Below are positions 33,291 to 41,503 of a DNA stretch of 64,000 bases, piece after piece (position 1 is the stretch's first letter; the number at the start of each line of letters is the position of its first letter). The DNA comes from Candidatus Proelusimicrobium excrementi. Lineage in GTDB: Bacteria; Elusimicrobiota; Elusimicrobia; Elusimicrobiales; Elusimicrobiaceae. Under the pieces are notes generated by a model, which was not told the DNA's origin, searched no databases, and worked only from the letters and a program-made list of their open reading frames with translations. A program made the position numbers and the translations under genes. Where the stretch lies: assembly GCA_934643455.1 (NCBI GenBank), contig CAKUBV010000003.1, forward strand, positions 62,001-126,000. The letters run 5' to 3'.

Positions 33291-33745
33291 AAAAACTTTT
33301 ATTCTTTGCTATTATCCCCGCTTTTATTGCCGGCTGTTACGGCGGCGGGTCTTCTTCCGGCAATCTTAAAGGGAAAACCTTTAACGAACAAATAGCCGAA
33401 TTGGAAAAAGAACCCGTGCCGGAAGATTATAACGCTTCCGATATTCCCACGGCTTTGCAGAACGAAGCCGACAGAGCCATGGAAGTTTCCTCCGAAGCCC
33501 AAAGGGAACGCCGCGGCGTCGCGCCTTTGGTGGAATCAAACTATATCTTTAGGGTAATGCCCGATAAAGGCACTTACAGCTTTGATGAATATAATCAGGT
33601 TTGGACCGACGAACCGAAACTGGCCGATTATAAGAATACAAAAAGGCTTTGGAAAAAGCCCAGAGCTTTCAAGCCGGAGGAAGTTGAGCAAGCCGCACCT
33701 TCTTCCGATACCTATTCCGGCGATGAATATACTTATGATGAGTAA
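33287..33745 (+). CDS. Lipoprotein of unknown function
   Basis: 152 residues. Lipobox FIAGC at about residues 13-17, then a Gly/Ser spacer and an acidic, Tyr-rich mature part ending SGDEYTYDE. A short conserved-looking stretch reads NYIFRVMPDKGTYSFDEYNQVW. It starts inside the folD stop codon (ATGA), so it is translationally coupled to folD, with no obvious functional link. No family recognised. Confidence 0.7.
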   Translation: MKKLLFFAIIPAFIAGCYGGGSSSGNLKGKTFNEQIAELEKEPVPEDYNASDIPTALQNEADRAMEVSSEAQRERRGVAPLVESNYIFRVMPDKGTYSFDEYNQVWTDEPKLADYKNTKRLWKKPRAFKPEEVEQAAPSSDTYSGDEYTYDE

Positions 33746-33773
33746 CCACTAGTATTATCGCTGATTGGATTTA

Positions 33774-33807
33774 AAACCCCCGGCTTTTAAACCGGGGGTT
33801 AATTTTT
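33774..33807. terminator. Bidirectional terminator
   Basis: AACCCCCGG / CCGGGGGTT stem, loop CTTTTAAA, flanked by AAAA and TTAATTTTT, between convergent genes. Confidence 0.88.
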
Positions 33808-33822
33808 GTAAAAAGTTTTTAT

Positions 33823-34485
33823 TTATTGCATGTTTTTTAAAAGCAAATCCGGGAAATCGCTGAATACTCCGTCCGCGCCCATGGCCTCAAGTTCGCGCGC
33901 GCGCCGGCAGTCGTTTACAGTGTAGACGAAAGTCTTTAAACCGTTTGCTTTGCAGGTTCTTATAATGTCGGCGTCTATTCTTTTTTCGCTCATGTGCACG
34001 CCGTAAGCGTTTATGCTTAGGGGCTGATTAACGTCAAAGCTTCTGGTAAGAACGCCGATTTTAATTGAACTTTCTATGGCGCGAACGCGTTGCAGAGTTT
34101 CAAAATCAAAGGAAGATAAAAGCAAATTTTCTTTGCGGACGTTTTTTGCAGAGTTTAAAAAATCAATAAGCTGCTTTTCTATCCCGGGGTAAAGGCTGCC
34201 GTCGTTTTTAATTTCAAGATTGATTTTGACGGAATAATCTTCGGCGGCGGAAAAAAGTTCTTCTATGGAAGGTATTTCAAATTTGCAAAGTTCGGAGAAA
34301 GAAGTATCTTTTATATTTTGTCCGCCCGGTAAGGCGTAATCGTGATAAAGAACCAAAACGCCGTCTTTGGAACGCTGTACGTCCGTTTCCATATGCTTTG
34401 CGCCCATGGCGAAAGCTTCTTTAAAGGCTTTTACGGTGTTTTCTTTGAAATACGCGCTTGCTCCGCGGTGGGCTATAACTATCAT
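33823..34485 (-). CDS. Glycerophosphodiester phosphodiesterase
   Basis: 220 residues, the size of cytoplasmic UgpQ-type enzymes. It cleaves glycerophosphodiesters to glycerol-3-phosphate and alcohol. The GDPD signature is seen as IAHRGASAYFKENT (H6), METDVQRSKDGVLVLYHD, and KINLEIKN. No signal peptide. It is the last of a three-gene minus-strand run with the PHP and Nfu genes, 2 bp after the PHP gene. Confidence 0.93.
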   Translation of the reverse strand: MIVIAHRGASAYFKENTVKAFKEAFAMGAKHMETDVQRSKDGVLVLYHDYALPGGQNIKDTSFSELCKFEIPSIEELFSAAEDYSVKINLEIKNDGSLYPGIEKQLIDFLNSAKNVRKENLLLSSFDFETLQRVRAIESSIKIGVLTRSFDVNQPLSINAYGVHMSEKRIDADIIRTCKANGLKTFVYTVNDCRRARELEAMGADGVFSDFPDLLLKNMQ

Positions 34486-34487
34486 AT

Positions 34488-35300
34488 TTATAATCCGAAA
34501 GCTTTTTTAAGATTATCGAAAGTTTCCTGCGGGATATCAAAACCGGGAGTGGCGCAGCGTCCGCTTTTTGTACCGTGGAAGTCTGAACCCGCGCTTATCA
34601 AAAGATTGTATTTTGCGGCTATGGACAGCAAATCCTGCCTTGTTTGGAAGGAATGCGCCGGATAGTAAATTTCTATGCCGCTGAGCCCCGCATTCGCCCA
34701 TGCGGGAAAGTTCCAATGGTCCTTTACTATGCCCGGGTGCGCTATAAAGGCAAGCCCTCCGGCCTGACGAATGATTTTTATGGTTTCTTCTACGGAAGCG
34801 CCCCTCGGCGCGGCGTAGCCCGGTTTGCCTTGTATAAGGTATTTCCTGAAAGCTTCCTGCCTGGTCGGAACCAGCCTTTTGTTTTTTAAGGCGTCGGCCA
34901 CATGCGCGCGGGAAGCCACGGTTTTTACCAAACCGAAAACGTCCCGCTCTTCAATATCAACCCCGGCGTCGCGCAGCTGTTTTATAATTCCTTTTACCCT
35001 TTCATTGCGCTGGCTTCTGTTAAATTCTAAAAACTCCTGCAGAAGTTTATTTTCGGGGTCAACGTTGAATCCTAAAAAATGCAGATGATCGTGTTCTTTG
35101 GTGCTTATTTCCACGCCGTTTACGTAAAGGATGCCGGCTTCCGCGGCTTTTTGCGCGGCTTCTTTATTGGCCGAAAGAGTATCGTGGTCCGTTACGGACA
35201 TCAGCCTTACGCCGGCCCTTTTGTAATAATAAACGACTTCAGACGGGCTGTTCGTCCCGTCTGAATGTCTTGTATGGGCGTGAAGATCTGTCAGAGGCAT
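34488..35300 (-). CDS. PHP-domain phosphoesterase
   Basis: 270 residues. Metal-binding PHP motifs are seen as DLHAHTRHSDG (5-15), VTDHDTL, NGVEIS, FIAHPGI and SAGSDFHG. It resembles the TrpH/YciV group, whose members hydrolyse 3',5'-nucleoside bisphosphates or trim RNA 5' ends. The exact substrate is not visible. Its ATG overlaps the Nfu stop by one base. Confidence 0.87.
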   Translation of the reverse strand: MPLTDLHAHTRHSDGTNSPSEVVYYYKRAGVRLMSVTDHDTLSANKEAAQKAAEAGILYVNGVEISTKEHDHLHFLGFNVDPENKLLQEFLEFNRSQRNERVKGIIKQLRDAGVDIEERDVFGLVKTVASRAHVADALKNKRLVPTRQEAFRKYLIQGKPGYAAPRGASVEETIKIIRQAGGLAFIAHPGIVKDHWNFPAWANAGLSGIEIYYPAHSFQTRQDLLSIAAKYNLLISAGSDFHGTKSGRCATPGFDIPQETFDNLKKAFGL

Positions 35301-35524
35301 TATATTTTTTCTACGGAAGTTATTTGGGGAATTGCTTCTTTTAAATATCTTTCAATGCCGTTTTTAAGCGTCATCGTGGCCATGGGGCAGGAACCGCAGG
35401 CGCCTTTAAGTTTTACGGTTACTACGCCGGTGCCTTCGTTAAAATCCACAAATTCAACGTCGCCGCCGTCAGCCTGTAAAGCGGGGCGCACTTTTTGAAG
35501 TAAAGCGATAATTTGTTCTTTCAT
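35300..35524 (-). CDS. Nfu-type iron-sulfur scaffold protein
   Basis: 74 residues, equivalent to the NifU C-terminal domain alone. The C43-G-S-C46 motif binds a labile Fe-S cluster, and LQADGGDVEFVDF is conserved. It presumably carries clusters made by the NifU-NifS pair encoded 1.3 kb away. GGGAG precedes the start. First gene of the Nfu-PHP-GDPD run. Confidence 0.9.
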   Translation of the reverse strand: MKEQIIALLQKVRPALQADGGDVEFVDFNEGTGVVTVKLKGACGSCPMATMTLKNGIERYLKEAIPQITSVEKI

Positions 35525-35700
35525 ACAAAATCTCCCGAAATATATTATTCAATTAATGATATCATTTTTATATAATAAATATGAAGCCCGCCCGCTTCAA
35601 GCCCTAAAATCGGGGCGTGTGGAATTGTTGATAAGACGCAAAAATATGATATACTGTTTCCAGCGGGTAATTTTATAGATTAAACGGAGTTTTTAATAAT
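35525..35700. promoter_or_regulatory. Divergent intergenic region; promoter of the SH3-domain gene
   Basis: On the plus strand TTGATA (35628-35633), 16 bp and TATACT (35650-35655) form a good sigma70-type promoter for the gene at 35701, whose ribosome-binding site is ACGGAG. The minus-strand half is AT-rich, with no clear -35 for the Nfu gene. Confidence 0.6.
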
Positions 35701-36165
35701 ATGAAGAACATAACCAAAATTTCTGCGGCTTTCATAGCCTTGTTTTTAGGCGTAAACGCCTTTGCCGCGGCGGAATACGCCAGCGTCGGCGTACAGGAAG
35801 GAAACATAAGATCCTGCGCCAGCGCAAAATGCAAAATAGCTTTTAAAGTGTGGAAGTATACCCCGCTTAAAATGCTCAGCGTAAGCAAAGACAAAAATTG
35901 GGTGGAAGTAAAAGACTTTCAGGGTTTTAAAGGCTGGATCAACAAAAACCTGCTTTCCGAAACGCCGGGCCTTTCCGCCAAAAGCGACGCGAATATAAGG
36001 GTTTCCCCCAGCAGCGATGCGGAAGTGGCTTGGATAGTACAGGAAGGCTACCCCCTCAAATTTATTAAAAAGCAAGGCAAATGGCTGCAGGTTGAAGGCA
36101 CCGACGGCGTAAAAGGCTGGATACATTCTTCCGTCGTATGGGGCTTTTTAGAGTACAAAAAATAG
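35701..36165 (+). CDS. Exported protein with two bacterial SH3 domains
   Basis: 154 residues. The signal peptide ends NAFAAAE. Two SH3b-like domains follow: VGVQEGNIRSCASAKCKIAF...GFKGWINKNLL and DANIRVSPSSDAEVAWIV...GVKGWIHSSVV. Such domains often bind peptidoglycan or peptides in the periplasm. The first carries a Cys pair (SCASAKC). It is monocistronic with its own promoter and terminator. Confidence 0.85.
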   Translation: MKNITKISAAFIALFLGVNAFAAAEYASVGVQEGNIRSCASAKCKIAFKVWKYTPLKMLSVSKDKNWVEVKDFQGFKGWINKNLLSETPGLSAKSDANIRVSPSSDAEVAWIVQEGYPLKFIKKQGKWLQVEGTDGVKGWIHSSVVWGFLEYKK

Positions 36166-36175
36166 TTTTTTGTTT

Positions 36176-36208
36176 AAAAAGCGGGGCCTTAAACGTTCCG
36201 CTTTTTTT
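36176..36208 (+). terminator. Intrinsic terminator after the SH3-domain gene
   Basis: AAAAAGCGG / CCGCTTTTTTT, loop of about 13 nt, T-tract on the plus strand. Confidence 0.75.
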
Positions 36209-36262
36209 ATGCCGTAAAAGGGAAAAACGGGGACAGCCCTGTTTAAAAAGGAAAAATAAAGG

Positions 36263-36268
36263 TATAAT
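36263..36268 (+). promoter_or_regulatory. -10 box close to the CcmI-like gene start
   Basis: TATAAT ends 9 nt before the ATG at 36278; no Shine-Dalgarno between them. Suggests a leaderless or near-leaderless mRNA. Confidence 0.5.
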
Positions 36269-36277
36269 TATATTGAT

Positions 36278-36745
36278 ATGAAATATATTTTGATTATATT
36301 CACCTTTTTGGTGCTCGCTTTCGGCGGGTATATGATAAAAGCCACTAAAGCCGACGAGGGGTTTAATCTCGCCGGGCGCGTTGACGTGGCCGAAAGGCTG
36401 CGCAAACCGGCCCAGGCAGATAACGTCGCTTGCTCGATAGTGGTAAAAAACGAAGCGGATGTGCCTATAGCTATTAAAAGGATTATAAATCCCAAGTTCC
36501 CTATGGATTTTAACATCGGGAAAGAAGATTTGCTTATAGACGACGTCGAAGGCAATATCAAGCTTGAAGTTCAAATAAATTCGCACGGTAATTTGGGCGT
36601 ATTGAAAAGCGGGGATATCTTCGGGCAGAGTAATCAGATGTATTCCTCGGGGCGCAAAGATATCGTGCTGGTGGCCGATAAAATGATGGGCAAACCCACT
36701 TTAGGTTTAAACAGGGGCAACTTCTTTAGAACCGCGGCCCGGTAA
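36278..36745 (+). CDS. Membrane-anchored protein with a CcmI/CycH C-terminal-like domain
   Basis: 155 residues. One N-terminal membrane anchor (ILIIFTFLVLAFGGYMI) is followed by a single domain. Its pattern SIVVKNEADVPIAIKRI, NPKFPMDFNIGKEDLL, QINSHGNLGVLKSGDIFG matches the Ig-like C-terminal domain of the cytochrome c assembly protein CcmI/CycH. The N-terminal TPR part of CcmI is absent, and no cytochrome c genes are near. In CcmI this domain binds apocytochrome; here the role is unknown. The domain call is from memory of the motif. Confidence 0.65.
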   Translation: MKYILIIFTFLVLAFGGYMIKATKADEGFNLAGRVDVAERLRKPAQADNVACSIVVKNEADVPIAIKRIINPKFPMDFNIGKEDLLIDDVEGNIKLEVQINSHGNLGVLKSGDIFGQSNQMYSSGRKDIVLVADKMMGKPTLGLNRGNFFRTAAR

Positions 36746-36763
36746 ACTGTTTTTAAGAGAATA

Positions 36764-36793
36764 AAAAGCCCTCGCTTCAAGCGGGGGCTTTTG
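36764..36793 (+). terminator. Intrinsic terminator before nifU
   Basis: AAAAGCCCTCGC / GCGGGGGCTTTT (one G-T pair), loop TTCAA. Confidence 0.8.
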
Positions 36794-36819
36794 CGTCAGT
36801 TTATGACGGTGTTTTATAG

Positions 36820-36825
36820 TATAAT
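36820..36825 (+). promoter_or_regulatory. -10 box of the nifU operon
   Basis: TATAAT 27 nt before the nifU ATG, with TTGGAG as ribosome-binding site. No clear -35. Confidence 0.45.
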
Positions 36826-36852
36826 ATACGTAACGGATTTGGAGATATTTTT

Positions 36853-37713
36853 ATGTGGGATTATACAGAAAAAGTGATGGATCACTTTAAAAATCCGCGC
36901 AATGTCGGGGAAATTCAAAATGCGGACGGAACCGGCCAGGTGGGCAGTTTGGTCTGCGGCGACGCTTTAAAACTTACTATAAAAGTAAACAAAGAAACGG
37001 AAGTTATAGAAGATATTAAATTTCAGACTTTCGGCTGCGCAAGCGCAATAGCGTCCTCTTCAATTTTGACGGAAATGGCGAAAGGCAAAACTCTTGAAGA
37101 AGCCCTTAAAATAACCAACAGAGATATAGCCGACGCCTTGGGCAGTCTGCCCGACGAAAAAATGCATTGTTCCGTAATGGGCATGGAAGCTTTGGAGGCG
37201 GCCGTAAGGTCTTACCGGCAAGGCGGCGAGCCCGTTATTTTTGAGCAGGAACCCGGAACAAACATAGTCTGCCAATGCTTTAACGTAAGCGAGCAGGCCA
37301 TTATCCAAGCCATACACAATAATAATCTTAAAACGGTGGAAGACGTAACGCATTTTACCAAAGCCGGCGGAGCCTGCGGCAAATGCAAAGGGGAGATTCA
37401 AAAGATATTAAATAAAGTCCTTTCCTGCGAAATTCCTTCCGCTCCCAAAGAGGAGAAAGCCAAGACTTATGCCGATATGACAATAGTCGAAAAAATCAAA
37501 GCCGTGGAAGAAGTTTTAAGCAACGATATCAAACCGAAGCTTAATTTGGACGGCGGCAGCGTGGAACTGACCGACATCAGCGGTAACGTGATTACGGTTA
37601 AACTGCTTGGCATGTGCGGCGGCTGTATGAGTGCTGCGGCCACTTTAAAAGGCTTTGTGGAAAAGACTCTTCGCGAAAAACTTTCTGCCGATATAGAGGT
37701 AAAACAGGCATGA
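36853..37713 (+). CDS. nifU: Fe-S cluster assembly protein NifU (three-domain)
   Basis: 286 residues, full-length NifU. The IscU-like domain has scaffold ligands C35, D37, C62 and C106. The central [2Fe-2S] BFD-like domain has C140-x-C142 and C175-x2-C178. The C-terminal Nfu domain has C255-x2-C258. It receives sulfur from NifS and builds Fe-S clusters. No nif nitrogenase genes are seen here; NIF-type U/S pairs serve general cluster assembly in many anaerobes. The stop overlaps the nifS start (ATGA). Confidence 0.96.
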   Translation: MWDYTEKVMDHFKNPRNVGEIQNADGTGQVGSLVCGDALKLTIKVNKETEVIEDIKFQTFGCASAIASSSILTEMAKGKTLEEALKITNRDIADALGSLPDEKMHCSVMGMEALEAAVRSYRQGGEPVIFEQEPGTNIVCQCFNVSEQAIIQAIHNNNLKTVEDVTHFTKAGGACGKCKGEIQKILNKVLSCEIPSAPKEEKAKTYADMTIVEKIKAVEEVLSNDIKPKLNLDGGSVELTDISGNVITVKLLGMCGGCMSAAATLKGFVEKTLREKLSADIEVKQA

Positions 37714-38888
37714 AAGTAATTTATTTTGATAACAATGCCACCACTATGGTTTTGCCGGAAGTTTTTAACGCCATGGCTCCTTATTTTACGGAGAATTACG
37801 GCAACGCCAGCAGTATGCATCACTTCGGCGGGCTTAACAAGAAAGCTATAGAAAACGCGCGCAGAAATGTGGCTGTTCTTCTAAACGCCATGCCTGCGGA
37901 GGTTATTTTTACTTCAGGCGGAACCGAAGCTGACAGCAGCGCGATATATTCCGCTCTGCGGGTTTACCCGGCAAAAAAACATATTATAACTTCCGCAGTG
38001 GAGCATCCCGCCGTTTTGGAAGTGTTTAAAAAACTTGCCAAAGAAGGCTACAATGTTGATTTTATCGGCGTAGACGCCGACGGCCGTTTTAATATGGAGC
38101 AGTATAAAGCCGTTTTGAACGAAGATACCGCTTTGGTATCCGTAATGTGGGCCAACAGCGAAACGGGAACGATTTTCCCGGTAAAGGAAATGGCCGCCTT
38201 GGCGCATAAAGCCGGTGCGCTTTTCCATACCGACGCCGTACAGGCCGTGGGGAAAATTCCTACGGACGTTAAAGATATTGACGCGGATATGCTTTCTTGC
38301 TCTTCCCACAAAATACACGGGCCTAAGGGCGTGGGCGCGCTTTACGTCAAACAAGGCGTAAGGTTTTTGCCTTTTATGGTTGGAGGGCATCAGGAAAAAT
38401 CCAGAAGAGCGGGCACCGAAAACGTACCGGCTTTGGTCGGATTCGGCGAAGCCGCCAAAATCGCCAAAGAAACTTTATGGAAATACGAAGCGCAAGTGGC
38501 CCCGTTAAGAGATAAACTTGAAAACGCTCTGCTTGCCGCCATACCGGATTGCAAAGTTAACGGAGATAAATTAAGCCGTCTTCCCAATACCAGCAATATA
38601 AGCTTTGGTTATGTGGAAGGCGAATCCATACTCATGATGCTTGACGAGCATAATATCTGCGCGTCTTCCGGCTCCGCGTGCACTTCCGGCTCTTTGGAGC
38701 CTTCCCACGTTTTGATAGCTATGGGCGTTCCGTTTCAGTTTGCTCACGGGTCCATAAGGTTTTCCTTAAGCAAATTCAATACGGAAGAAGAGGTGGATAC
38801 CGTCGTAAAAGTTCTTCCGCCCATTATTAAAAGGCTTAGGGAAATATCCCCGTTCCACGGGCAGAAAATCGCCTGCCCCGCGCGCTGA
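37710..38888 (+). CDS. nifS: Cysteine desulfurase NifS
   Basis: 392 residues from ATG 37710, which overlaps the nifU stop. It takes sulfur from cysteine as a persulfide using PLP. The PLP lysine is K201 in SSHKIHGPKG, and the active-site cysteine is C324 in SSGSACTSG. The long SSGSAC loop followed by TSGSLEPSHVL marks the group I (NifS/IscS) type. A frame upstream of this ATG is open but lacks a suitable start. Confidence 0.96.
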   Translation: MKVIYFDNNATTMVLPEVFNAMAPYFTENYGNASSMHHFGGLNKKAIENARRNVAVLLNAMPAEVIFTSGGTEADSSAIYSALRVYPAKKHIITSAVEHPAVLEVFKKLAKEGYNVDFIGVDADGRFNMEQYKAVLNEDTALVSVMWANSETGTIFPVKEMAALAHKAGALFHTDAVQAVGKIPTDVKDIDADMLSCSSHKIHGPKGVGALYVKQGVRFLPFMVGGHQEKSRRAGTENVPALVGFGEAAKIAKETLWKYEAQVAPLRDKLENALLAAIPDCKVNGDKLSRLPNTSNISFGYVEGESILMMLDEHNICASSGSACTSGSLEPSHVLIAMGVPFQFAHGSIRFSLSKFNTEEEVDTVVKVLPPIIKRLREISPFHGQKIACPAR

Positions 38889-38917
38889 AAAGCGAAATTT
38901 TATTTTAAAGAGGATAT

Positions 38918-41503
38918 ATGCTTACTTATATAGTTGATAAATTAATCGGTACGAAAAGCGAAAGACAATTAAAAAAATATTATCCGGCGGTAGCTAAAAT
39001 TAACGAGCTGGAAAAAACTTTCTCCCCTTTAACTGACGCCCAGCTGAAAGAAAAAACGGCTGAATTTAAAGAACGTCTTGGCAAAGGCGAAACTTTGGAT
39101 GATATCCTCCCCGAAGCTTTCGCTTTGGTAAGAGAAGCGGCAAAAAGGGTTTTGGGCCTCAGGCATTATGACGTACAGCTTTTGGGCGGCATGGTTTTGC
39201 ATAACGGCAAAATCGCGGAAATGCGCACCGGCGAAGGTAAAACTTTGGTGGCGACATTGCCCTCTTACCTTAATGCTTTGACGGGCAAAGGTGTGCACGT
39301 CGTTACCGTAAACGATTATTTGGCCAAACGCGACAGACAATGGATGGGCCCCGTACATGAATTTTTGGGCTTAAGCGTAGGCTATATCAGCCATGATATG
39401 GATAACGCCGAACGCCGCGAAATGTATTTAAAAGATATAACTTATGTAACTAATAACGAGCTCGGTTTTGATTATCTGCGCGATAATATGGTTGTGCGCG
39501 CGGGGGACAGAGTACAGCGCAAACTCAATTATTGTATAGTGGACGAAGTGGACTCCATTCTTATCGACGAGGCCAGAACTCCGCTTATTATTTCCGGCCC
39601 GTCAGACCAAAAAACCGATAAATACTATATAGTAAACAGGATGATACCTTCCCTTAAAATCCGCAAAATTACGGAAAAGGACGAAGTTAACGCCAAATAC
39701 GCCGGGGAAGATCTTTCCAAAGGATATGACGCTTTAATCGACGAAAAGAACCACACCGTTACGCTTACGGACGAAGGCGTCGCCAAAGCCGAAAAAATGC
39801 TCGGCGTGCCTAATTTGTATAACGATGTTGAATCCGAATGGGTGCACCACATCAACCAGGCTTTAAGGGCGCATCATCTGTATGAGAAAGACGTACATTA
39901 CGTAATTAAAGACGGGGAAGTTATTATCGTTGACGAGTTTACCGGCCGCCTTATGCCGGGCAGACGCTGGTCCGACGGGCTTCACCAAGCGGTGGAAGCC
40001 AAAGAGCATTTGCCGATAAAAGAAGAAAACCAAACTTTGGCGACTATCACATTCCAGAACTTCTTTAAACTTTACAATAAACTTTCCGGCATGACGGGTA
40101 CGGCGATGACGGAAGCCAATGAGTTTTGGACTATTTATAAATTGGACGTAGTCGAAATACCTTCCAACAAACCTTGTTTAAGGAAAGACGACCCCGACAT
40201 AATTTATAAAACCGAACGCGAAAAATTTAACGCCGTTATTGAAGACGTCGAACAGCTTTGGCGCAAAGGTTTGCCGGTGCTGGTGGGTACGCGCTCAATA
40301 GAAAAGTCGGAAAAGCTTTCGGAACTTTTAAGAAAGCGCGGCATTCCCCATAAAGTTTTAAACGCCAAATATCACGAAATGGAAGCCCAGATAATCAGCC
40401 AGGCCGGACGCAAAGGTGCGGTAACGATAGCCACCAACATGGCGGGGCGCGGCACCGATATAGTTTTGGGCGGCAATCCCTGCGATAAAGAAGAACAGGA
40501 ATACGTGGCCGAGCACGGCGGGCTTACCGTAATAGGCACGGAACGCCACGAAAGCAGGCGTATAGACAATCAGCTTCGCGGACGCTGCGCAAGGCAGGGC
40601 GATAAAGGTTCCAGCAGGTTTTACGTCGCTTTGGATGACGAACTTATGCGCCTTTTCGGCAGCGAGCGTATAGCTTCGGTAATGACGACTTTGGGCATGA
40701 AAGACGGTGAAAGCATTAAATCCCGCATAATTTCCAAACAGATAGAAGGCGCCCAAAGGCGCGTCGAGGGGCATAACTTCGACATAAGAAAACACCTTTT
40801 GGATTATGATAAAGTAATGAATCAGCAAAGGACGGCCGTCTATAATTTAAGGAACGCCATTTTGGACGGAGCCAGCTTCAGCGAGCGCATCAATCAAATG
40901 ATTGAAGAAACCGCGGAAGAGCTGTTCTATCAATTCTTTAACCGTCATCATCCGAAGCAGTCCGATTTTTCCGGCTTGAACGCCGTATTTAAAAGACGCT
41001 TCACTTTGGATTTGGACTTGTCCGCGGAAAACGCTCTCGGCAAAAACGATAAAGCCGTTTTGGAAGACATAATCTCCAAAATCAAAGAAGTTTACACCCA
41101 AAGGGCAAATTACTTTCTTGAGCAGGGCATTTTGTTTGACGAAATTGAACGTATGCTCCTTTTACAGCTTTTGGATCAAAGCTGGAAACAGCACCTTTAC
41201 GAGCTGGACCAGCTTCAAAAAAGCGTAGGGCTCAGGGCTTACGGTCAGAAAGACCCTCTTATTGAATATCAAAAAGAATCTTTTAACCTCTATCAGAATA
41301 TGATGACGAGGGTGAGAGATTTATTTGTTGATTATATTTTCCGCTTGCAGCTTCCTCCGCAAAGAAGACAGCCGGTTGTAAGGCAAGCGGCGGCCGAAGA
41401 ACAAAACGGCGCGACGCCCGCGCAGGAACCGCACAAAATCGGCAGGAACGATTTATGTCCCTGCGGCAGTGGCAAAAAATATAAAAAATGCTGCGGAAAA
41501 TAA
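38918..41503 (+). CDS. secA: Protein translocase ATPase SecA
   Basis: 861 residues. The ATPase motor has MRTGEGKTLVATLP (Walker A) and VDEVDSILIDEARTPL (Walker B). The helicase-like second domain has GRGTDIVLGG and RGRCARQGDKGSS. The C-terminal zinc-binding SEC-C motif is CPCGSGKKYKKCC. It drives protein export through SecYEG. AGAGGATAT precedes the start, 29 bp after nifS. Confidence 0.97.
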   Translation: MLTYIVDKLIGTKSERQLKKYYPAVAKINELEKTFSPLTDAQLKEKTAEFKERLGKGETLDDILPEAFALVREAAKRVLGLRHYDVQLLGGMVLHNGKIAEMRTGEGKTLVATLPSYLNALTGKGVHVVTVNDYLAKRDRQWMGPVHEFLGLSVGYISHDMDNAERREMYLKDITYVTNNELGFDYLRDNMVVRAGDRVQRKLNYCIVDEVDSILIDEARTPLIISGPSDQKTDKYYIVNRMIPSLKIRKITEKDEVNAKYAGEDLSKGYDALIDEKNHTVTLTDEGVAKAEKMLGVPNLYNDVESEWVHHINQALRAHHLYEKDVHYVIKDGEVIIVDEFTGRLMPGRRWSDGLHQAVEAKEHLPIKEENQTLATITFQNFFKLYNKLSGMTGTAMTEANEFWTIYKLDVVEIPSNKPCLRKDDPDIIYKTEREKFNAVIEDVEQLWRKGLPVLVGTRSIEKSEKLSELLRKRGIPHKVLNAKYHEMEAQIISQAGRKGAVTIATNMAGRGTDIVLGGNPCDKEEQEYVAEHGGLTVIGTERHESRRIDNQLRGRCARQGDKGSSRFYVALDDELMRLFGSERIASVMTTLGMKDGESIKSRIISKQIEGAQRRVEGHNFDIRKHLLDYDKVMNQQRTAVYNLRNAILDGASFSERINQMIEETAEELFYQFFNRHHPKQSDFSGLNAVFKRRFTLDLDLSAENALGKNDKAVLEDIISKIKEVYTQRANYFLEQGILFDEIERMLLLQLLDQSWKQHLYELDQLQKSVGLRAYGQKDPLIEYQKESFNLYQNMMTRVRDLFVDYIFRLQLPPQRRQPVVRQAAAEEQNGATPAQEPHKIGRNDLCPCGSGKKYKKCCGK

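Noticed and set aside
35581..35640. GC-rich stretch with short complementary arms that looked briefly like an RNA gene
   Set aside because: The arms do not form a tRNA or a known riboswitch fold, and the segment carries a plain promoter.
37614..37709. 32-codon N-terminal extension of nifS
   Set aside because: It overlaps the conserved Nfu domain of nifU in another frame. ATG 37710 gives the standard NifS N-terminus and an ATGA overlap.
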